A DNA stretch of 64,000 nt, taken from assembly GCF_018687595.1 (NCBI RefSeq), contig NZ_CP061298.1:992001-1056000 (forward strand), in the 5' to 3' direction. A program made the translations under genes and the position numbers. The stretch comes from Polynucleobacter paludilacus. Lineage in GTDB: Bacteria > Pseudomonadota > Gammaproteobacteria > Burkholderiales > Burkholderiaceae. The notes below the pieces were generated by a model. That model was not told the DNA's origin. It ran no database searches and was given only the letters and a program-made list of their open reading frames with translations. How positions within the stretch are numbered: the first letter of the stretch is position 1; every line of letters starts with the position of its first letter. Of this stretch, positions 49,743 to 60,222 are shown one piece after another.

Positions 49743-51041
49743 TTATAAAGGCCGCGCAGATTCTAAGCAGTGCTTATGTTCTACGTGATATGCAAATTCA
49801 TCCATGTAATGCTTCAACATGCCTCTCACGGGCATCGCTGCAGCATCACCTAACGCACAAATCGTCCGGCCCTGAATATTGGCCGCGACATCATTAAGCA
49901 AATCTAAATCTTCTGGACGACCCTCACCGTGTTCAATTCGATTCACGATGCGCCATAACCATCCGGTACCTTCACGACATGGGGTGCACTGACCGCAAGA
50001 CTCTTCGTGATAAAAATAAGAAAGGCGTAGTAAAGCGCGCACCATGCAGCGGGTATCATTCATCACAATCACAGCGCCTGAACCTAACATTGAGCCGGCT
50101 TTTGCAATGCTGTCGTAATCCATTGTGAGATCCATCATCTGCGCACCAGGAATCACCGGCGCAGAGGATCCACCAGGAATGACCGCCTTAATCGCTCTAC
50201 CATCGCGCATCCCCCCAGCCAACTTCAAGAGCTCAGCAAAGGGGGTGCCCATGGGGACTTCATAATTTCCGGGATAGGTAACGTCACCTGACACAGAGTA
50301 AATTTTTGTACCACCATTATTGGGCTTGCCGATATCCAAATACGCTTGACCACCGATTGCCATAATGAATGGCACAGCTGCAAAAGTTTCAGTGTTGTTA
50401 ATGGTGGTGGGTTTGCCATATAAACCATAGCTTGCCGGGAAAGGTGGTTTATAACGAGGCTGACCTTTTTTACCTTCGAGCGACTCGAGCAAAGCAGTCT
50501 CTTCACCACAAATGTAAGCACCCCAGCCTGGCGCAGCATGCAGTTGGAAGTTAAAGTCACTGCCCATGATCTTGTCGCCAAGATAGCCAGCGGCACGGGC
50601 TTGCTCAAGCGCCTCTTCAAAGCGAGTGTAGTCTTGCCAAATTTCCCCGTGGATATAGTTGTAACCCACCGAGATCCCCATGGTGTAAGCCCCTATGATC
50701 ATGCCTTCAATCAAAGCATGGGGGTTATAACGCATGATGTCGCGGTCTTTAAATGTTCCTGGCTCACCCTCATCAGAGTTGCAAACCAAATACTTCTGAC
50801 CTGGAAACTGGCGGGGCATAAAGCTCCACTTCAACCCTGTTGGGAAGCCTGCGCCACCTCGACCACGCAGGGAGGAAAGCTTTAGCTCAGCGATGATGGA
50901 GTCCGGCGTGACTTTATCTGCCAAGATACGACGTAACTGCTGATAGCCGCCACGGCTCTCGTAATCCTTCAGACCCCAATTATTACCATTGAGACCCGCC
51001 AAAATCAGGGGCTTAATGTGACGATCGTGCAAACTGGTCAT
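49743..51041 (-). CDS. nuoF: NADH-quinone oxidoreductase subunit F
   Basis: A 432-residue NADH- and FMN-binding subunit where electrons enter complex I. Glycine-rich nucleotide loops [13 protein letters not shown] and [17 protein letters not shown], and the 4Fe-4S site [12 protein letters not shown] (with a later Cys), are intact. ATG 51041 overlaps the nuoE stop as ATGA. Confidence 0.98.
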   Translation of the reverse strand: MTSLHDRHIKPLILAGLNGNNWGLKDYESRGGYQQLRRILADKVTPDSIIAELKLSSLRGRGGAGFPTGLKWSFMPRQFPGQKYLVCNSDEGEPGTFKDRDIMRYNPHALIEGMIIGAYTMGISVGYNYIHGEIWQDYTRFEEALEQARAAGYLGDKIMGSDFNFQLHAAPGWGAYICGEETALLESLEGKKGQPRYKPPFPASYGLYGKPTTINNTETFAAVPFIMAIGGQAYLDIGKPNNGGTKIYSVSGDVTYPGNYEVPMGTPFAELLKLAGGMRDGRAIKAVIPGGSSAPVIPGAQMMDLTMDYDSIAKAGSMLGSGAVIVMNDTRCMVRALLRLSYFYHEESCGQCTPCREGTGWLWRIVNRIEHGEGRPEDLDLLNDVAANIQGRTICALGDAAAMPVRGMLKHYMDEFAYHVEHKHCLESARPL

Positions 51042-51541
51042 GCTGACTTCCCTTCTGCACGTAGCTCGGCTAAGAGAGCATCAATCTTTTCGTTGCTCAT
51101 AAAACTACACATCCGCTTGTTATTCACGAGCATGACTGGGGAATCGCCGCAAGCGCCCATGCACTCGCCCTCTTTGAGCGTAAAAGTCCCACAAGGTGTG
51201 GTCTCGTTATAACCAATACCTAATGTTTCTTTTAAGTGAGTTGCTGCAGTTTCACCGTGAGTGAGTTGGCATGGTAAGTTCGTGCAAATCACCAACTTGT
51301 ATTTGCCGACTGGCTTGGTGTCATACATATTGTAGAAAGTGGCAACCTCTTCTACTGCAATACGGGGCATGCTCAAAATAGACGCAATCGTTTCAATCAC
51401 ATCAGAAGAAACCCAACCGATTTCAGTTTGTGCTGCAATCAGAGCAGCCATGACGGCAGATTGCTTTTGCTCTGGAGGATATTTGGCGACATTACGCTCA
51501 ATGTCGGCCATTGTTTGAGGGGATAGTTGAAGAATAGTCAT
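51038..51541 (-). CDS. nuoE: NADH-quinone oxidoreductase subunit E
   Basis: A 167-residue thioredoxin-fold subunit with a 2Fe-2S cluster. Two cysteine pairs are present: CTNLPC ([14 protein letters not shown]) and CMGACGDSP. It partners NuoF, with which it overlaps by four bases. Confidence 0.97.
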   Translation of the reverse strand: MTILQLSPQTMADIERNVAKYPPEQKQSAVMAALIAAQTEIGWVSSDVIETIASILSMPRIAVEEVATFYNMYDTKPVGKYKLVICTNLPCQLTHGETAATHLKETLGIGYNETTPCGTFTLKEGECMGACGDSPVMLVNNKRMCSFMSNEKIDALLAELRAEGKSA

Positions 51542-51561
51542 AAGTCAGTGGCGCGCTGTTA

Positions 51562-52815
51562 TCAGCGGTCAATCTCTCCGAACACAATATCTTGGGTACC
51601 AATAATGGTGACGGCATCAGCAAGCATATGACCGCGAGACATCTCATCCATGGCTGCCAAATGCACAAAACCAGGCGCACGAATCTTCATACGGTAAGGC
51701 TTGTTAGCACCATCGGAAATCAAGTAAATACCAAACTCCCCTTTAGGATGCTCAACTGCTGAGTAAGCCTCGCCATCTGGCACGTGAATACCTTCGGTAA
51801 AGAGTTTGAAGTGGTGAATCAATTCTTCCATATTGGTCTTCATATCCACACGCTTGGGTGGAGAGACTTTATGGTTATCACTCATCACAGGACCGGGATT
51901 GGCTTTTAACCAAGCGATACATTGTTTGATGATGCGATTGGACTGGTACATCTCTTCCATACGCACTAAATAACGATCATAAGAATCGCCATTCACGCCC
52001 ACTGGAATATCAAAGTCAAGGCGGTCATAGACTTCGTAAGGTTGCTTCTTACGCAAATCCCACTCGATGCCAGAACCACGTAGCATTGGACCAGTAAAGC
52101 CAAGCTGTAATGCCCGCTCTGGAGTAACGACACCAATGCCGACCAAACGCTGTTTCCAGATTCGGTTATCGGTCAAGAGATTGCAATACTCGTCGACATT
52201 CGCATCAAAGCCATTCGAGAACTCTTCAATAAAATCCAATAAAGAACCACTGCGATCTTCGTTTAATCGCTTAATTGCAGAAGCACTACGCACTTTAGAA
52301 GCAGAGTACTTAGCCATCTGCTCAGGCAGATCACGATAGACTCCACCTGGACGATAGTAAGCTGCATGCATACGGGCGCCAGAAACAGCTTCATACATAT
52401 CAAAGATCGCTTCACGATCACGGAATGCATACAAGAAGACAGCCATCGCACCGACGTCAAGACCATGACATCCAATCCACAACAAGTGATTGAGCAAACG
52501 GGTTAACTCATCAAACATCACTCGAATGTATTGCGCGCGCACTGGCACTTCAACACCTAAGAGCTTTTCAATAGCCATCACATAGGCATGCTCATTGACC
52601 ATCATCGATACATAGTCCAAACGATCCATATAGGGAACGTTCTGAATCCAGGTCCGAGTCTCAGCGAGTTTTTCAGTGGCACGATGCAATAAACCAATAT
52701 GGGGATCGGCGCGCTGGATGACTTCACCATCCAACTCGAGCACTAAACGTAATACGCCGTGTGCCGCTGGATGCTGAGGGCCAAAATTGAGGGTGTAGTT
52801 CTTAATTTGTGCCAT
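51562..52815 (-). CDS. nuoD: NADH-quinone oxidoreductase subunit D
   Basis: A 417-residue peripheral subunit related to the large subunit of NiFe hydrogenases, lining the quinone site with NuoB. Signatures: [16 protein letters not shown] (quinone-contact His), [12 protein letters not shown], and the C-terminal DIVFGEIDR. NuoC and NuoD are separate genes here, unlike the fused form in E. coli. It starts three bases after nuoC. Confidence 0.98.
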   Translation of the reverse strand: MAQIKNYTLNFGPQHPAAHGVLRLVLELDGEVIQRADPHIGLLHRATEKLAETRTWIQNVPYMDRLDYVSMMVNEHAYVMAIEKLLGVEVPVRAQYIRVMFDELTRLLNHLLWIGCHGLDVGAMAVFLYAFRDREAIFDMYEAVSGARMHAAYYRPGGVYRDLPEQMAKYSASKVRSASAIKRLNEDRSGSLLDFIEEFSNGFDANVDEYCNLLTDNRIWKQRLVGIGVVTPERALQLGFTGPMLRGSGIEWDLRKKQPYEVYDRLDFDIPVGVNGDSYDRYLVRMEEMYQSNRIIKQCIAWLKANPGPVMSDNHKVSPPKRVDMKTNMEELIHHFKLFTEGIHVPDGEAYSAVEHPKGEFGIYLISDGANKPYRMKIRAPGFVHLAAMDEMSRGHMLADAVTIIGTQDIVFGEIDR

Positions 52816-52818
52816 GAC

Positions 52819-53418
52819 TTAAACCGGACCTCCGTACTGCTCTTCCCGCACAATGCGTGGAGTAATCTCACGCGCTTCAATAGTCACAGGCTGATAGACC
52901 ACACGCTTGAGCTCAGGGTCATAGCGCATCTCCACATTACCGGTGATTGGGAAATCTTTGCGGAATGGGTGGCCAATGAAGCCATAGTCAGTCAGAATGC
53001 GACGCAGATCTTCATGACCGTCAAACAAGATGCCATACAGATCAAATGCTTCACGTTCAAACCAATTTGCGCTAGCCCATACAGGTGTAAGTGAAGCAAG
53101 CACTGGATACGAATCATCTGCCGCAAATACCCGTACTCGTAGGCGCCAGTTATGCGCGATCGATAAGAGGTGTGTAACAACCGCAAAGCGCTGGCCTGAC
53201 CAAGCGCCATCACGGAAGTCTTGATAGTCCACTCCACACAAGTCAATCAGCTGCTCAAATCCTAAAGCAGGATCATCACGCAACATAAGCGCAGCTTCTA
53301 AATAGCTATCCGCTTTAATAATTACGGTCACCTCACCTAAAGCAATCTCAATGGATTGGGCACGCCCGCCAAGAACGCGTTCAAGATTGGCTGTAAGTTG
53401 ATTTAAGCGATCTGACAT
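52819..53418 (-). CDS. nuoC: NADH-quinone oxidoreductase subunit C
   Basis: A 199-residue peripheral subunit (30-kDa type). The signature ERE(A)[23 protein letters not shown] is present as [12 protein letters not shown] followed by HPFRKDFP. The start was set at ATG 53418 (MSDRLNQL); the longer frame overlaps nuoB and lacks a fitting site. It begins one base after the nuoB stop codon. Confidence 0.96.
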   Translation of the reverse strand: MSDRLNQLTANLERVLGGRAQSIEIALGEVTVIIKADSYLEAALMLRDDPALGFEQLIDLCGVDYQDFRDGAWSGQRFAVVTHLLSIAHNWRLRVRVFAADDSYPVLASLTPVWASANWFEREAFDLYGILFDGHEDLRRILTDYGFIGHPFRKDFPITGNVEMRYDPELKRVVYQPVTIEAREITPRIVREEQYGGPV

Positions 53419-53419
53419 C

Positions 53420-53902
53420 TTAAGCTTTCCGTGCAATCGTGCTGGTGCGAGCAATCTTCGATTGCAGCTGAATGATGCCGTAGATCAATGCTTCTGCGGT
53501 TGGCGGGCAACCGGGAACATAAATATCGACTGGCACAATGCGATCGCAACCGCGCACTACTGAATAGGAGTTGTGATAGTAGCCACCACCATTAGCGCAG
53601 GAGCCCATCGAGATTACCCAACGAGGCTCGGGCATTTGGTCATAGACCTTACGTAGAGCGGGAGCCATCTTATTGCAAAGCGTTCCAGCAACGATCATCA
53701 AGTCTGATTGACGTGGTGAAGGACGGAACACGACTCCGAAGCGATCTAAGTCATAACGGGAAGCGCCTGCGTGCATCATCTCTACAGCGCAACAGGCCAG
53801 TCCAAAAGTCATTGGCCAAAGAGAGCCATTACGAGTCCAGTTGATTAACTGGTCTGCAGTGGTAGTAACAAATCCTTCTTTGAGAACGCCTTCTAGTGCC
53901 AT
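53420..53902 (-). CDS. nuoB: NADH-quinone oxidoreductase subunit B
   Basis: A 160-residue peripheral subunit holding the last 4Fe-4S cluster (N2) before quinone. Ligand motifs are [25 protein letters not shown] and [14 protein letters not shown] 53902 ([10 protein letters not shown]) was chosen because it matches the usual length and clears nuoA; a longer frame would run back into nuoA. It lies five bases after nuoA. Confidence 0.98.
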
Positions 53903-53907
53903 ATTGA

Positions 53908-54267
53908 TTACTCCCAGTCGAGAGCGCCCTTCTTCCAGATATAAACAAATCCCACAATGAATTCCAATAAGAAGGTCACCATGGAGGCATAACCAAACCA
54001 CCCAATATCCCGGAGAGCAACGCCCCAAGGGAACAAAAAGGCAGTTTCTAAGTCAAATAAGATAAATAGGATTGCGATGAGGTAGTAGCGCACATCGAAC
54101 TTCATGCGTGCATCTTCAAAGGCTTCGAAACCGCACTCATAAGGAGATAGTTTTTCAGCGTCTGGCTTTGAAGGAGCCAAAATTTTTCCGAGGAACATGG
54201 GGACTAAACCCACCCCAATGCCTACGAGGATGAACAGCAGAACAGGAAAGTAATTAGCGAGATTCAA
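53908..54267 (-). CDS. nuoA: NADH-quinone oxidoreductase subunit A
   Basis: A 119-residue membrane subunit with three helices and the conserved loop [20 protein letters not shown], followed by [13 protein letters not shown]. First gene of the nuoA-N operon. The frame starts with TTG at 54267 (MNLANYFPV), with AGGA five bases upstream; no ATG matches the family N-terminus. The 98 bp between it and tRNA-Leu shows no clear promoter. Confidence 0.95.
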
Positions 54268-54365
54268 AGTAATCCTGAGTTGTTTCTGAGTCGATTAGCC
54301 AGTAAAACCTATAAGAGTTACAAATTATCAATTATTCCTAAAACAAAAACATTTTTACTACTTTT

Positions 54366-54450
54366 TGGTGCCGACGGCGAGACTCGAACTCGCACAGCCT
54401 AAGCCACTACCCCCTCAAGATAGCGTGTCTACCAATTTCACCACGTCGGC
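54366..54450 (-). tRNA. tRNA-Leu (anticodon GAG)
   Basis: Read on the minus strand it begins GCCGACGTGGTGAAATTGG, with acceptor stem GCCGACG pairing CGTCGGC, a D-loop with GGTAGACAC, anticodon loop TCTTGAGGG giving anticodon GAG, a long variable arm (class II, typical for Leu), T-loop GTTCGAGTC and encoded CCA. 85 nt. It reads CTC and CTT codons. It sits between secG and nuoA on the same strand, so it may be cut from a longer transcript. Confidence 0.97.
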
Positions 54451-54540
54451 ATCTTGCAAAACTTGTCAATTCTACTGCATTGCACTCATTATCTGCAGAG
54501 CACAAAGCACTCAAATGGGCTCAAAAAGACCCTTTTGGGA

Positions 54541-54888
54541 TTACTTTGGTACTGCAGGTTTGCTAGGATCTTGCGCTGGCGCTACCGGAGTCGCTGGAGC
54601 TACCTGAGCAGGCGCGACGGTGCCGGATAAAACGCTTTGGGGCGCCGCCTTGTGACTACCAATCCAGGTAATGCCCAGAGTGCAAATAAAGAAGACTGCG
54701 GCAAATACAGCAGTTGTGTGGGATAGGAAGTTAGCAGAGCCGCTGGCGCCAAATAGGCTGCCAGAAGCACCTGATCCAAACGCAGCACCCATATCGGCGC
54801 CCTTACCCTGCTGGAGTAACACCAACAAGATGACACCCAAAGCAGAAATTACCTGCAGTACCACCAATAAAGTCTTTAGCCATTCCAT
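54541..54888 (-). CDS. secG: Preprotein translocase subunit SecG
   Basis: A 115-residue inner-membrane subunit of the SecYEG channel. Two helices (about 4-22 and 52-72) flank the conserved cytoplasmic loop LLQQGKGADMGAAFGSGAS and LFGASGSANFLS. The C-terminal 30 residues are Ala/Pro-rich. ATG 54888 has GGAG seven bases upstream. It lies 21 bp after tpiA. Confidence 0.96.
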   Translation of the reverse strand: MEWLKTLLVVLQVISALGVILLVLLQQGKGADMGAAFGSGASGSLFGASGSANFLSHTTAVFAAVFFICTLGITWIGSHKAAPQSVLSGTVAPAQVAPATPVAPAQDPSKPAVPK

Positions 54889-54909
54889 GACTTATCTCCA
54901 AATAAAAAT

Positions 54910-55668
54910 TTATGCCTGACAAATAGCCAGAAATTGCTGGGGATCCAATGAAGCACCCCCAATTAAGCCGCCATCAATATCCGGCATAGCAAAAAGTTCA
55001 ACCGCATTATCCGGCTTGACACTGCCACCATACAAAATCCCGACATGGGACGCAACGTCTTCATCAAACTCAGCCAGCTGAAATCGAATCGCACGATGCA
55101 TGTCTTGGGCAATCTGAGCACTTGCCACTTTGCCAGTGCCAATCGCCCAAACAGGCTCGTAAGCAATCAAGCAATCCGCTAACCGGTCTTGCAAAACCGA
55201 TACCAGCTTGGCCACTTGGGTGCGGACGACCTCAACCTCCCTACCTGAGTTGCGTTCATCGGCAGTTTCACCGACACAAATAACAGGAGTCATACCGTGA
55301 TCTAAGGCTTGAAGTGCCTTCTCTGCAATCACGGCATCACTTTCACCGTGAATCTGACGACGCTCAGAATGGCCTACGATCACATAAGCACAGCCAAATT
55401 CTTTGAGCATGGCCGCACCAACTTCACCAGTAAATGCACCAGCCTCATGACGCGATACATCTTGTGCACCCAGACTCAGAAAGGCTCCAGAGCAATCTTG
55501 GATCAAATCAGCACATTGAACTAAATAAGGAAACGGTGGGCAAACGGCATACTTGCGACCAGCAGGCATCCCCTTTTCCATGCCACGGCAAACCAATTGC
55601 ACCCAATCTTGATTGCTCTTCAGGCTGCCGTTTAATTTCCAATTAGCAATAACAATGAGTGGACGCAT
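54910..55668 (-). CDS. tpiA: Triosephosphate isomerase
   Basis: A 252-residue glycolytic enzyme that interconverts dihydroxyacetone phosphate and glyceraldehyde-3-phosphate. Active-site parts are NWKLNG (Lys12 region), YVIVGHSERR (His), AYEPVWAIGTG (catalytic Glu and loop 6), and YGGSVKPDNA. Located four bases after the quinone oxidoreductase gene and before secG, as in other Burkholderiales. Confidence 0.98.
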   Translation of the reverse strand: MRPLIVIANWKLNGSLKSNQDWVQLVCRGMEKGMPAGRKYAVCPPFPYLVQCADLIQDCSGAFLSLGAQDVSRHEAGAFTGEVGAAMLKEFGCAYVIVGHSERRQIHGESDAVIAEKALQALDHGMTPVICVGETADERNSGREVEVVRTQVAKLVSVLQDRLADCLIAYEPVWAIGTGKVASAQIAQDMHRAIRFQLAEFDEDVASHVGILYGGSVKPDNAVELFAMPDIDGGLIGGASLDPQQFLAICQA

Positions 55669-55672
55669 ATTT

Positions 55673-56674
55673 CTAATTAACCGTTAAAACAATCTTACCG
55701 ACATGCTCCGAAGACTCCATCAAGCGATGGGCATCAGCCGCCTCTTCCAATGAAAAGGTTTTATAGATCACTGGCTTGAGTTTGCCTGCATTTAACAACG
55801 GCCAAATGCGCTCATATAATTGATGGGTAATTTGCTTTTTAAATGACACTGGGCGTGGACGCAATGTAGAGCCTGTAATGGTGAGACGGCGACGCAAAAT
55901 CTGTCCCGTGTTCACTTCTGCTTTAGAGCCGCCCATAATGGCAATAATCACAATCCGACCATCATCAGCCAAACATTCCAGCTCACGCTGAACGTAAGTG
56001 CCGGTCACCATATCGAGGATAACGTTAACGCCTTTGCCATCCGTCACTTTTTTAATCTCTTCAACAAAATCTTGGGTTTTGTAATTGATTGCTAAGTCAG
56101 CGCCCAACTGTAAGCATGCAGCGCACTTCTCATCTGAGCCCGCAGTTACAAACACTTTATGACCGAGTGCCTTCGCAATCAAAATGGCAGTCACACCAAT
56201 ACCACTAGAGCCACCCTGCACTAGCAAAGTTTCACCTTCAGAAAGTTCACCGCGCATGAAAACATTGCTCCATACGGTATAAAACGTTTCAGGCAAAGCG
56301 GCTGCCTCTAGATCAGTAAATCCTTTGGGATAAGGCAAGCACTGCGCAATTGGGGCAGTACACAAATCTGCATAACCACCGCCTTGCACCAAGGCGCAAA
56401 CCTTATCGCCGACTTTCAATCCAAGTGTGTTATCGGTATGCGCTAAGTCACCGCCAATAATTTCACCCGCAACTTCAAGCCCAGGAATATCTGATGCACC
56501 AGCAGGTACTGGGTAATGCCCCTTGCGTTGCAAAACATCAGGACGATTGATGCCAGCAGCAAGAACCCGAATTAAGACCTCACCTGAACCTGCAGCAGGT
56601 GCTGCAGGATCTGGGCGAGTGGCAGACACCAGCATTTCTGGTGCGCCAAACTCTTTGATTTCCATTACGCGCAT
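55673..56674 (-). CDS. NAD(P)H-quinone oxidoreductase (zinc-less MDR family)
   Basis: A 333-residue medium-chain dehydrogenase/reductase of the Qor/PIG3 class. It starts MRVMEIKEFGAPEML, has the GINRPDVLQRKGHYP segment typical of PIG3-type enzymes, and the nucleotide-binding VQGGSSGIGVTAILIAKALG. No structural-zinc cysteines are seen. It reduces quinones with NADPH, probably in the cytoplasm. ATG 56674 was chosen; it has GGGG upstream and begins 22 bp after the pnp stop. Confidence 0.9.
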   Translation of the reverse strand: MRVMEIKEFGAPEMLVSATRPDPAAPAAGSGEVLIRVLAAGINRPDVLQRKGHYPVPAGASDIPGLEVAGEIIGGDLAHTDNTLGLKVGDKVCALVQGGGYADLCTAPIAQCLPYPKGFTDLEAAALPETFYTVWSNVFMRGELSEGETLLVQGGSSGIGVTAILIAKALGHKVFVTAGSDEKCAACLQLGADLAINYKTQDFVEEIKKVTDGKGVNVILDMVTGTYVQRELECLADDGRIVIIAIMGGSKAEVNTGQILRRRLTITGSTLRPRPVSFKKQITHQLYERIWPLLNAGKLKPVIYKTFSLEEAADAHRLMESSEHVGKIVLTVN

Positions 56675-56696
56675 GACAAACCCCGGATGAAAAAAC

Positions 56697-58868
56697 TTAT
56701 TTAGATTCTTCCGAGATTGGAGCAGCTTCTGCACCTTCAGCAGCAGTGCTACCAGCTAAGGGCTCAATCGTTCCGCCCTCATCTGCCATAGCCGCTTTGA
56801 GTGATAGGCGTAAACGACCACGCTCATCAGCAGCCAACAGTTTCACGCGAACAACTTGGCCTTCTTGTAAATAGTCTTTCACTTCTTTCACACGCTCTGT
56901 AGAAATCTCAGAGATGTGGAGCAAGCCATCTTTACCAGGAAGAATATTGACCAAAGCACCGAACTCAAGCAACTTCACAACTGGGCCTTCGTAGATCTTG
57001 CCAACTTCAGCTTCAGCAGTAATGCCTTCGATACGGGCTTTTGCTTCAGCCATGCCTTCAGCACTGGTAGAGGCAATGGTTACTGTTCCATCATCTTTAA
57101 TGTCGATGCTGCAACCAGTCTCTTTGGTCAATGCCTGAATGGTTGCGCCACCCTTACCGATGACTTCGCGGATCTTATCTGGATGAATCTTGAAGCTGAC
57201 CATCCGTGGTGCATGCGCTGACAATTCAGTACGAACTGAACCCATCGCTTCTTGCATCTTGCTCAAAATATGTAAACGGCCTTCTTGAGCTTGCGCCAAA
57301 GCAACTTGCATGATCTCTTTGGTAATGCCTTGTACTTTGATATCCATCTGCAAAGCAGTAATACCGTTAGCGGTACCCGCTACTTTGAAGTCCATATCGC
57401 CTAAGTGATCTTCATCACCGAGAATGTCGGTCAAGACTGCAAAACGATTGCCGTCAAGGATCAAGCCCATTGCTACGCCAGCAACGTGCGCCTTCACTGG
57501 AACGCCAGCGTCCATCATGGCCAAGCAACCGCCACAAACAGAAGCCATGGAGGAAGAACCATTGGACTCAGTAATTTCTGAAACCACACGAATACTGTAT
57601 GCAAAGTCTTCTGGACTTGGCAATACTGGAATCAATGCGCGCTTCGCTAAACGGCCGTGACCGATTTCGCGACGCTTTGGACTACCAACGCGACCGGTTT
57701 CACCAGTGGCAAATGGAGGCATGTTGTAGTGGAACATGAAGCGATCACGGTACTCACCTTCGAGTGCATCGATGATCTGCTCGTCACGTGCTGTGCCCAA
57801 GGTAGCCACGACGAGGGCCTGGGTTTCACCACGGGTAAACAATGCTGAACCGTGAGTGCGTGGCAATACGCCATTCCGAATTTCGATTGGGCGAACAGTG
57901 CGAGTATCACGACCATCGATCCGTGGCTCACCATTCAAAATCTGACTACGCACAATTTTGGCTTCGATTTCGAACATGATGTTACCAACCGCAACTTCGT
58001 CCACTTCACCATCTTGCGCTAACTTCGCCAATACTGCTTTGGTAGTGGCTTTAAGCTTCTCAGAACGAGCGCTCTTTTGACGAATCTGATATGCCTCGCG
58101 CAATGGACCTTCAGCCAAGGCAGTGATCTTTGCGATCAAGGGCTCATCTTTAGGTGCAGGCTGCCAATCCCACTCAGGCTTGCCAGCTTCGCGAACTAAA
58201 TCATTAATTGCATTGATCGCAGTTTGCATTTGCTCATGGCCAAACACTACTGCGCCCAACATGATCTCTTCAGATAATTGATTGGCTTCTGATTCCACCA
58301 TCAATACTGCAGCTTGAGTACCAGCAACGATCAAATCGAGTTCGCTCGTAGTTTGCTCAGTACGAGTTGGGTTCAATAAATATTGACCATTGGTGTAACC
58401 CACGCGAGCTGCGCCAACTGGACCGCTGAAAGGAATGCCAGATACCGCCAAGGCTGCAGAAGCAGCGATTAAAGCAGGAATATCCGATGGCACTTCAGGA
58501 TTAATCGAAAGTACGTGAATCACAACTTGTACTTCGTTGTAGAAGCCTTCTGGGAATAATGGACGAATCGGACGATCGATCAAGCGAGAGATCAACGTCT
58601 CACCTTCTGAAGGACGGCCTTCGCGACGGAAGAAACCACCAGGGATCTTGCCTGCTGCGTAAGTCTTCTCTAAGTAATCTACCGTGAGTGGGAAAAAGTC
58701 TTGGCCTGGCTTAGCGGTCTTAGAAGCAACCACAGTACCCATCACCACCGTGTCATCTACGTTAACGATAACGGCACCACCAGCTTGGCGAGCAATCTCA
58801 CCAGTTTCCATCGTGACTTGATGGTTGCCCCATTGAAAACTCTTTACTGCTTTTTTAAACATCGTCAT
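56697..58868 (-). CDS. pnp: Polyribonucleotide nucleotidyltransferase (PNPase)
   Basis: A 723-residue phosphorolytic 3'-5' exoribonuclease of the RNA degradosome. Two RNase PH domains (about 10-240 and 300-550), a KH domain with [15 protein letters not shown], and an S1 domain beginning [20 protein letters not shown]. The C-terminus is Glu/Ala-rich. The start was set at ATG 58868 (MTMFKKAV) since GGAG stands nine bases before it. The preceding 269 bp hold several inverted repeats, as expected for an mRNA under its own control. Confidence 0.97.
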   Translation of the reverse strand: MTMFKKAVKSFQWGNHQVTMETGEIARQAGGAVIVNVDDTVVMGTVVASKTAKPGQDFFPLTVDYLEKTYAAGKIPGGFFRREGRPSEGETLISRLIDRPIRPLFPEGFYNEVQVVIHVLSINPEVPSDIPALIAASAALAVSGIPFSGPVGAARVGYTNGQYLLNPTRTEQTTSELDLIVAGTQAAVLMVESEANQLSEEIMLGAVVFGHEQMQTAINAINDLVREAGKPEWDWQPAPKDEPLIAKITALAEGPLREAYQIRQKSARSEKLKATTKAVLAKLAQDGEVDEVAVGNIMFEIEAKIVRSQILNGEPRIDGRDTRTVRPIEIRNGVLPRTHGSALFTRGETQALVVATLGTARDEQIIDALEGEYRDRFMFHYNMPPFATGETGRVGSPKRREIGHGRLAKRALIPVLPSPEDFAYSIRVVSEITESNGSSSMASVCGGCLAMMDAGVPVKAHVAGVAMGLILDGNRFAVLTDILGDEDHLGDMDFKVAGTANGITALQMDIKVQGITKEIMQVALAQAQEGRLHILSKMQEAMGSVRTELSAHAPRMVSFKIHPDKIREVIGKGGATIQALTKETGCSIDIKDDGTVTIASTSAEGMAEAKARIEGITAEAEVGKIYEGPVVKLLEFGALVNILPGKDGLLHISEISTERVKEVKDYLQEGQVVRVKLLAADERGRLRLSLKAAMADEGGTIEPLAGSTAAEGAEAAPISEESK

Positions 58869-58930
58869 TCTGATCTTCTCCAAATTGTTCACGTCATACT
58901 CACATGAGCATGACGCTTGTCGCGGGATAA

Positions 58931-59034
58931 AGCAGTGTCACGACAACACTGGAGCGTTTGCAGATTACAAGGGATGCCATTCCAGGGAGACTCTAAATAA
59001 GGTACTCAGAAACCCATTGGAATGACACGATCCC
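58931..59034 (-). promoter_or_regulatory. Structured pnp leader RNA
   Basis: Two hairpins lie between rpsO and pnp. One is CAGTGT/ACACTG (58931-58949). A larger one pairs GGGAT-CATTCCA (58971-58984) with TGGAATG-ATCCC (59018-59034), interrupted by short bulges. In E. coli the pnp leader is a double-stranded RNase III target used in autoregulation; a similar role here is inference. Confidence 0.5.
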
Positions 59035-59059
59035 CTACACAAATAATCTTGAAGCGCTC

Positions 59060-59120
59060 AAAAACATGCCATCTGCTTAAGACCGAATCTAGAAAGAAAC
59101 AATCCCAAGGAAGATGGCAT
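59060..59120 (-). terminator. Hairpin with T-run after rpsO
   Basis: ATGCCATCT (59065-59073) and AGATGGCAT (59112-59120) form nine pairs around a 38-base loop; on the minus strand the 3' arm is followed by GTTTTTGAG. It lies 18 bp after the rpsO stop. It may be a terminator or an RNase III site separating rpsO from pnp mRNA. Confidence 0.5.
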
Positions 59121-59137
59121 AGCAATACTAATAAGAA

Positions 59138-59407
59138 TTACTTACGGAGACCTAATTTCTCAATCAATGCGCGATAGCGTCCCAAGTCTTTGCCTTTGAG
59201 GTAATCCAAAAGGCGACGGCGACGTGAAACCATCTTCAACAAGCCACGACGGCTGTGATGGTCTTTAGCGTTAGCCTTGAAATGGGGGGTTAATTCATTG
59301 ATGCGGGCTGTCAGCAAAGAAACTTGCACTTCAGGACTACCCGTATCGTTTGCGCTGCGCGCATTGTCTTTGACGATTTCCGCCGTCTTGATATCAGCAA
59401 CTGCCAT
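59138..59407 (-). CDS. rpsO: 30S ribosomal protein S15
   Basis: An 89-residue ribosomal protein that binds 16S rRNA early in assembly. The family signature [15 protein letters not shown] and the [20 protein letters not shown] block are intact. ATG 59407 gives the standard length, with AAGGAG seven bases upstream; an ATG two codons earlier sits on that site. rpsO-pnp is the usual order. Confidence 0.98.
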   Translation of the reverse strand: MAVADIKTAEIVKDNARSANDTGSPEVQVSLLTARINELTPHFKANAKDHHSRRGLLKMVSRRRRLLDYLKGKDLGRYRALIEKLGLRK

Positions 59408-59500
59408 TTTCATACTCCTTACTTGCGATCACCTGAGCTTTCACCCATCTGGTGTCGTGCGATTAAAAAACAAAAAAGCTTTAAAAATCAAAGCCATCGA

Positions 59501-59506
59501 ATTGTA
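59501..59506 (-). promoter_or_regulatory. Possible rpsO -10 box
   Basis: TACAAT on the minus strand, 94 bp before rpsO, matches the sigma-70 -10 consensus at five of six bases. No good -35 hexamer is seen at 16-18 bp, so this is tentative. Confidence 0.35.
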
Positions 59507-59616
59507 GCAGAGCCTAGAGCCCTAAAACTAGCGCCATGATGAAAAGAAAGATTGGTATTCTGATGTCATTACACCCAATAAATAATAAATATTTCAATTT
59601 AATCAAGGACTTATAA

Positions 59617-60222
59617 ATGATCCCTCTGCGCACACTCCTTCAGAAACTGATTTTTGCAGGGTTTTTGGGCCTTTTATTGAGTAACACCCCTGCTTTTGCC
59701 CAGTTTTCCTCTATTTTGGGCAGCGATAAGACCGTAGCCCAGCAAAGAGATGAGATTCTGAAGAAGAACCAAGAGATCCTGAATCGACTCTACAAAACTG
59801 AGCCTAGCGCCAAGAGCGCCATTGAGAGTGCGGTTGCCTATGCGACTTTTAGTAATTTTGGCATGAAGATCCTCATTGCTGGCGGTGGCTCTGGTAGCGG
59901 GGTTGTTATCAGCAAAAACGGGGTCAAGCCCATTTATATGAAGATGGCTGAAGTCCAAGCGGGGGTTGGCCTAGGAGTGAAATCTTTCCAAAACATCTTT
60001 GTGTTTCAAACTCAAGCGGCTTTAAATAGCTTCATTAATTCAGGTTGGACTTTTGGGGGACAAACCACGGTAGCCGCTAAGTACGATCAAGATGGTGCCG
60101 CCTATGCTGGTGCAGTAGTAGCTGCTCCAGGCTTGCTGATGTATCAATTGACGGATTCAGGCCTTGCCGCTGAAATCACCGGCAAGGGCACCAAGTATTA
60201 CAAAGACTCTGACCTGAATTAA
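59617..60222 (+). CDS. Secreted SYLF/YSC84-domain lipid-binding protein
   Basis: A 201-residue protein with an N-terminal signal peptide (hydrophobic stretch to about 22, cleavage near AFA-QF). The SYLF (Ysc84) domain follows: [44 protein letters not shown] and [17 protein letters not shown] domains bind phosphoinositides in eukaryotes; bacterial ligands are unknown. AAGGA lies seven bases before ATG 59617. Its stop overlaps the convergent leuA stop (TTAA). Confidence 0.87.
   Translation: MIPLRTLLQKLIFAGFLGLLLSNTPAFAQFSSILGSDKTVAQQRDEILKKNQEILNRLYKTEPSAKSAIESAVAYATFSNFGMKILIAGGGSGSGVVISKNGVKPIYMKMAEVQAGVGLGVKSFQNIFVFQTQAALNSFINSGWTFGGQTTVAAKYDQDGAAYAGAVVAAPGLLMYQLTDSGLAAEITGKGTKYYKDSDLN

Noticed and set aside
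59536-59616. 26-codon plus-strand ORF ending directly before the SYLF gene
   Set aside because: Has no ribosome binding site, and its Lys/Asn/Ile-rich product looks like translated AT-rich spacer.
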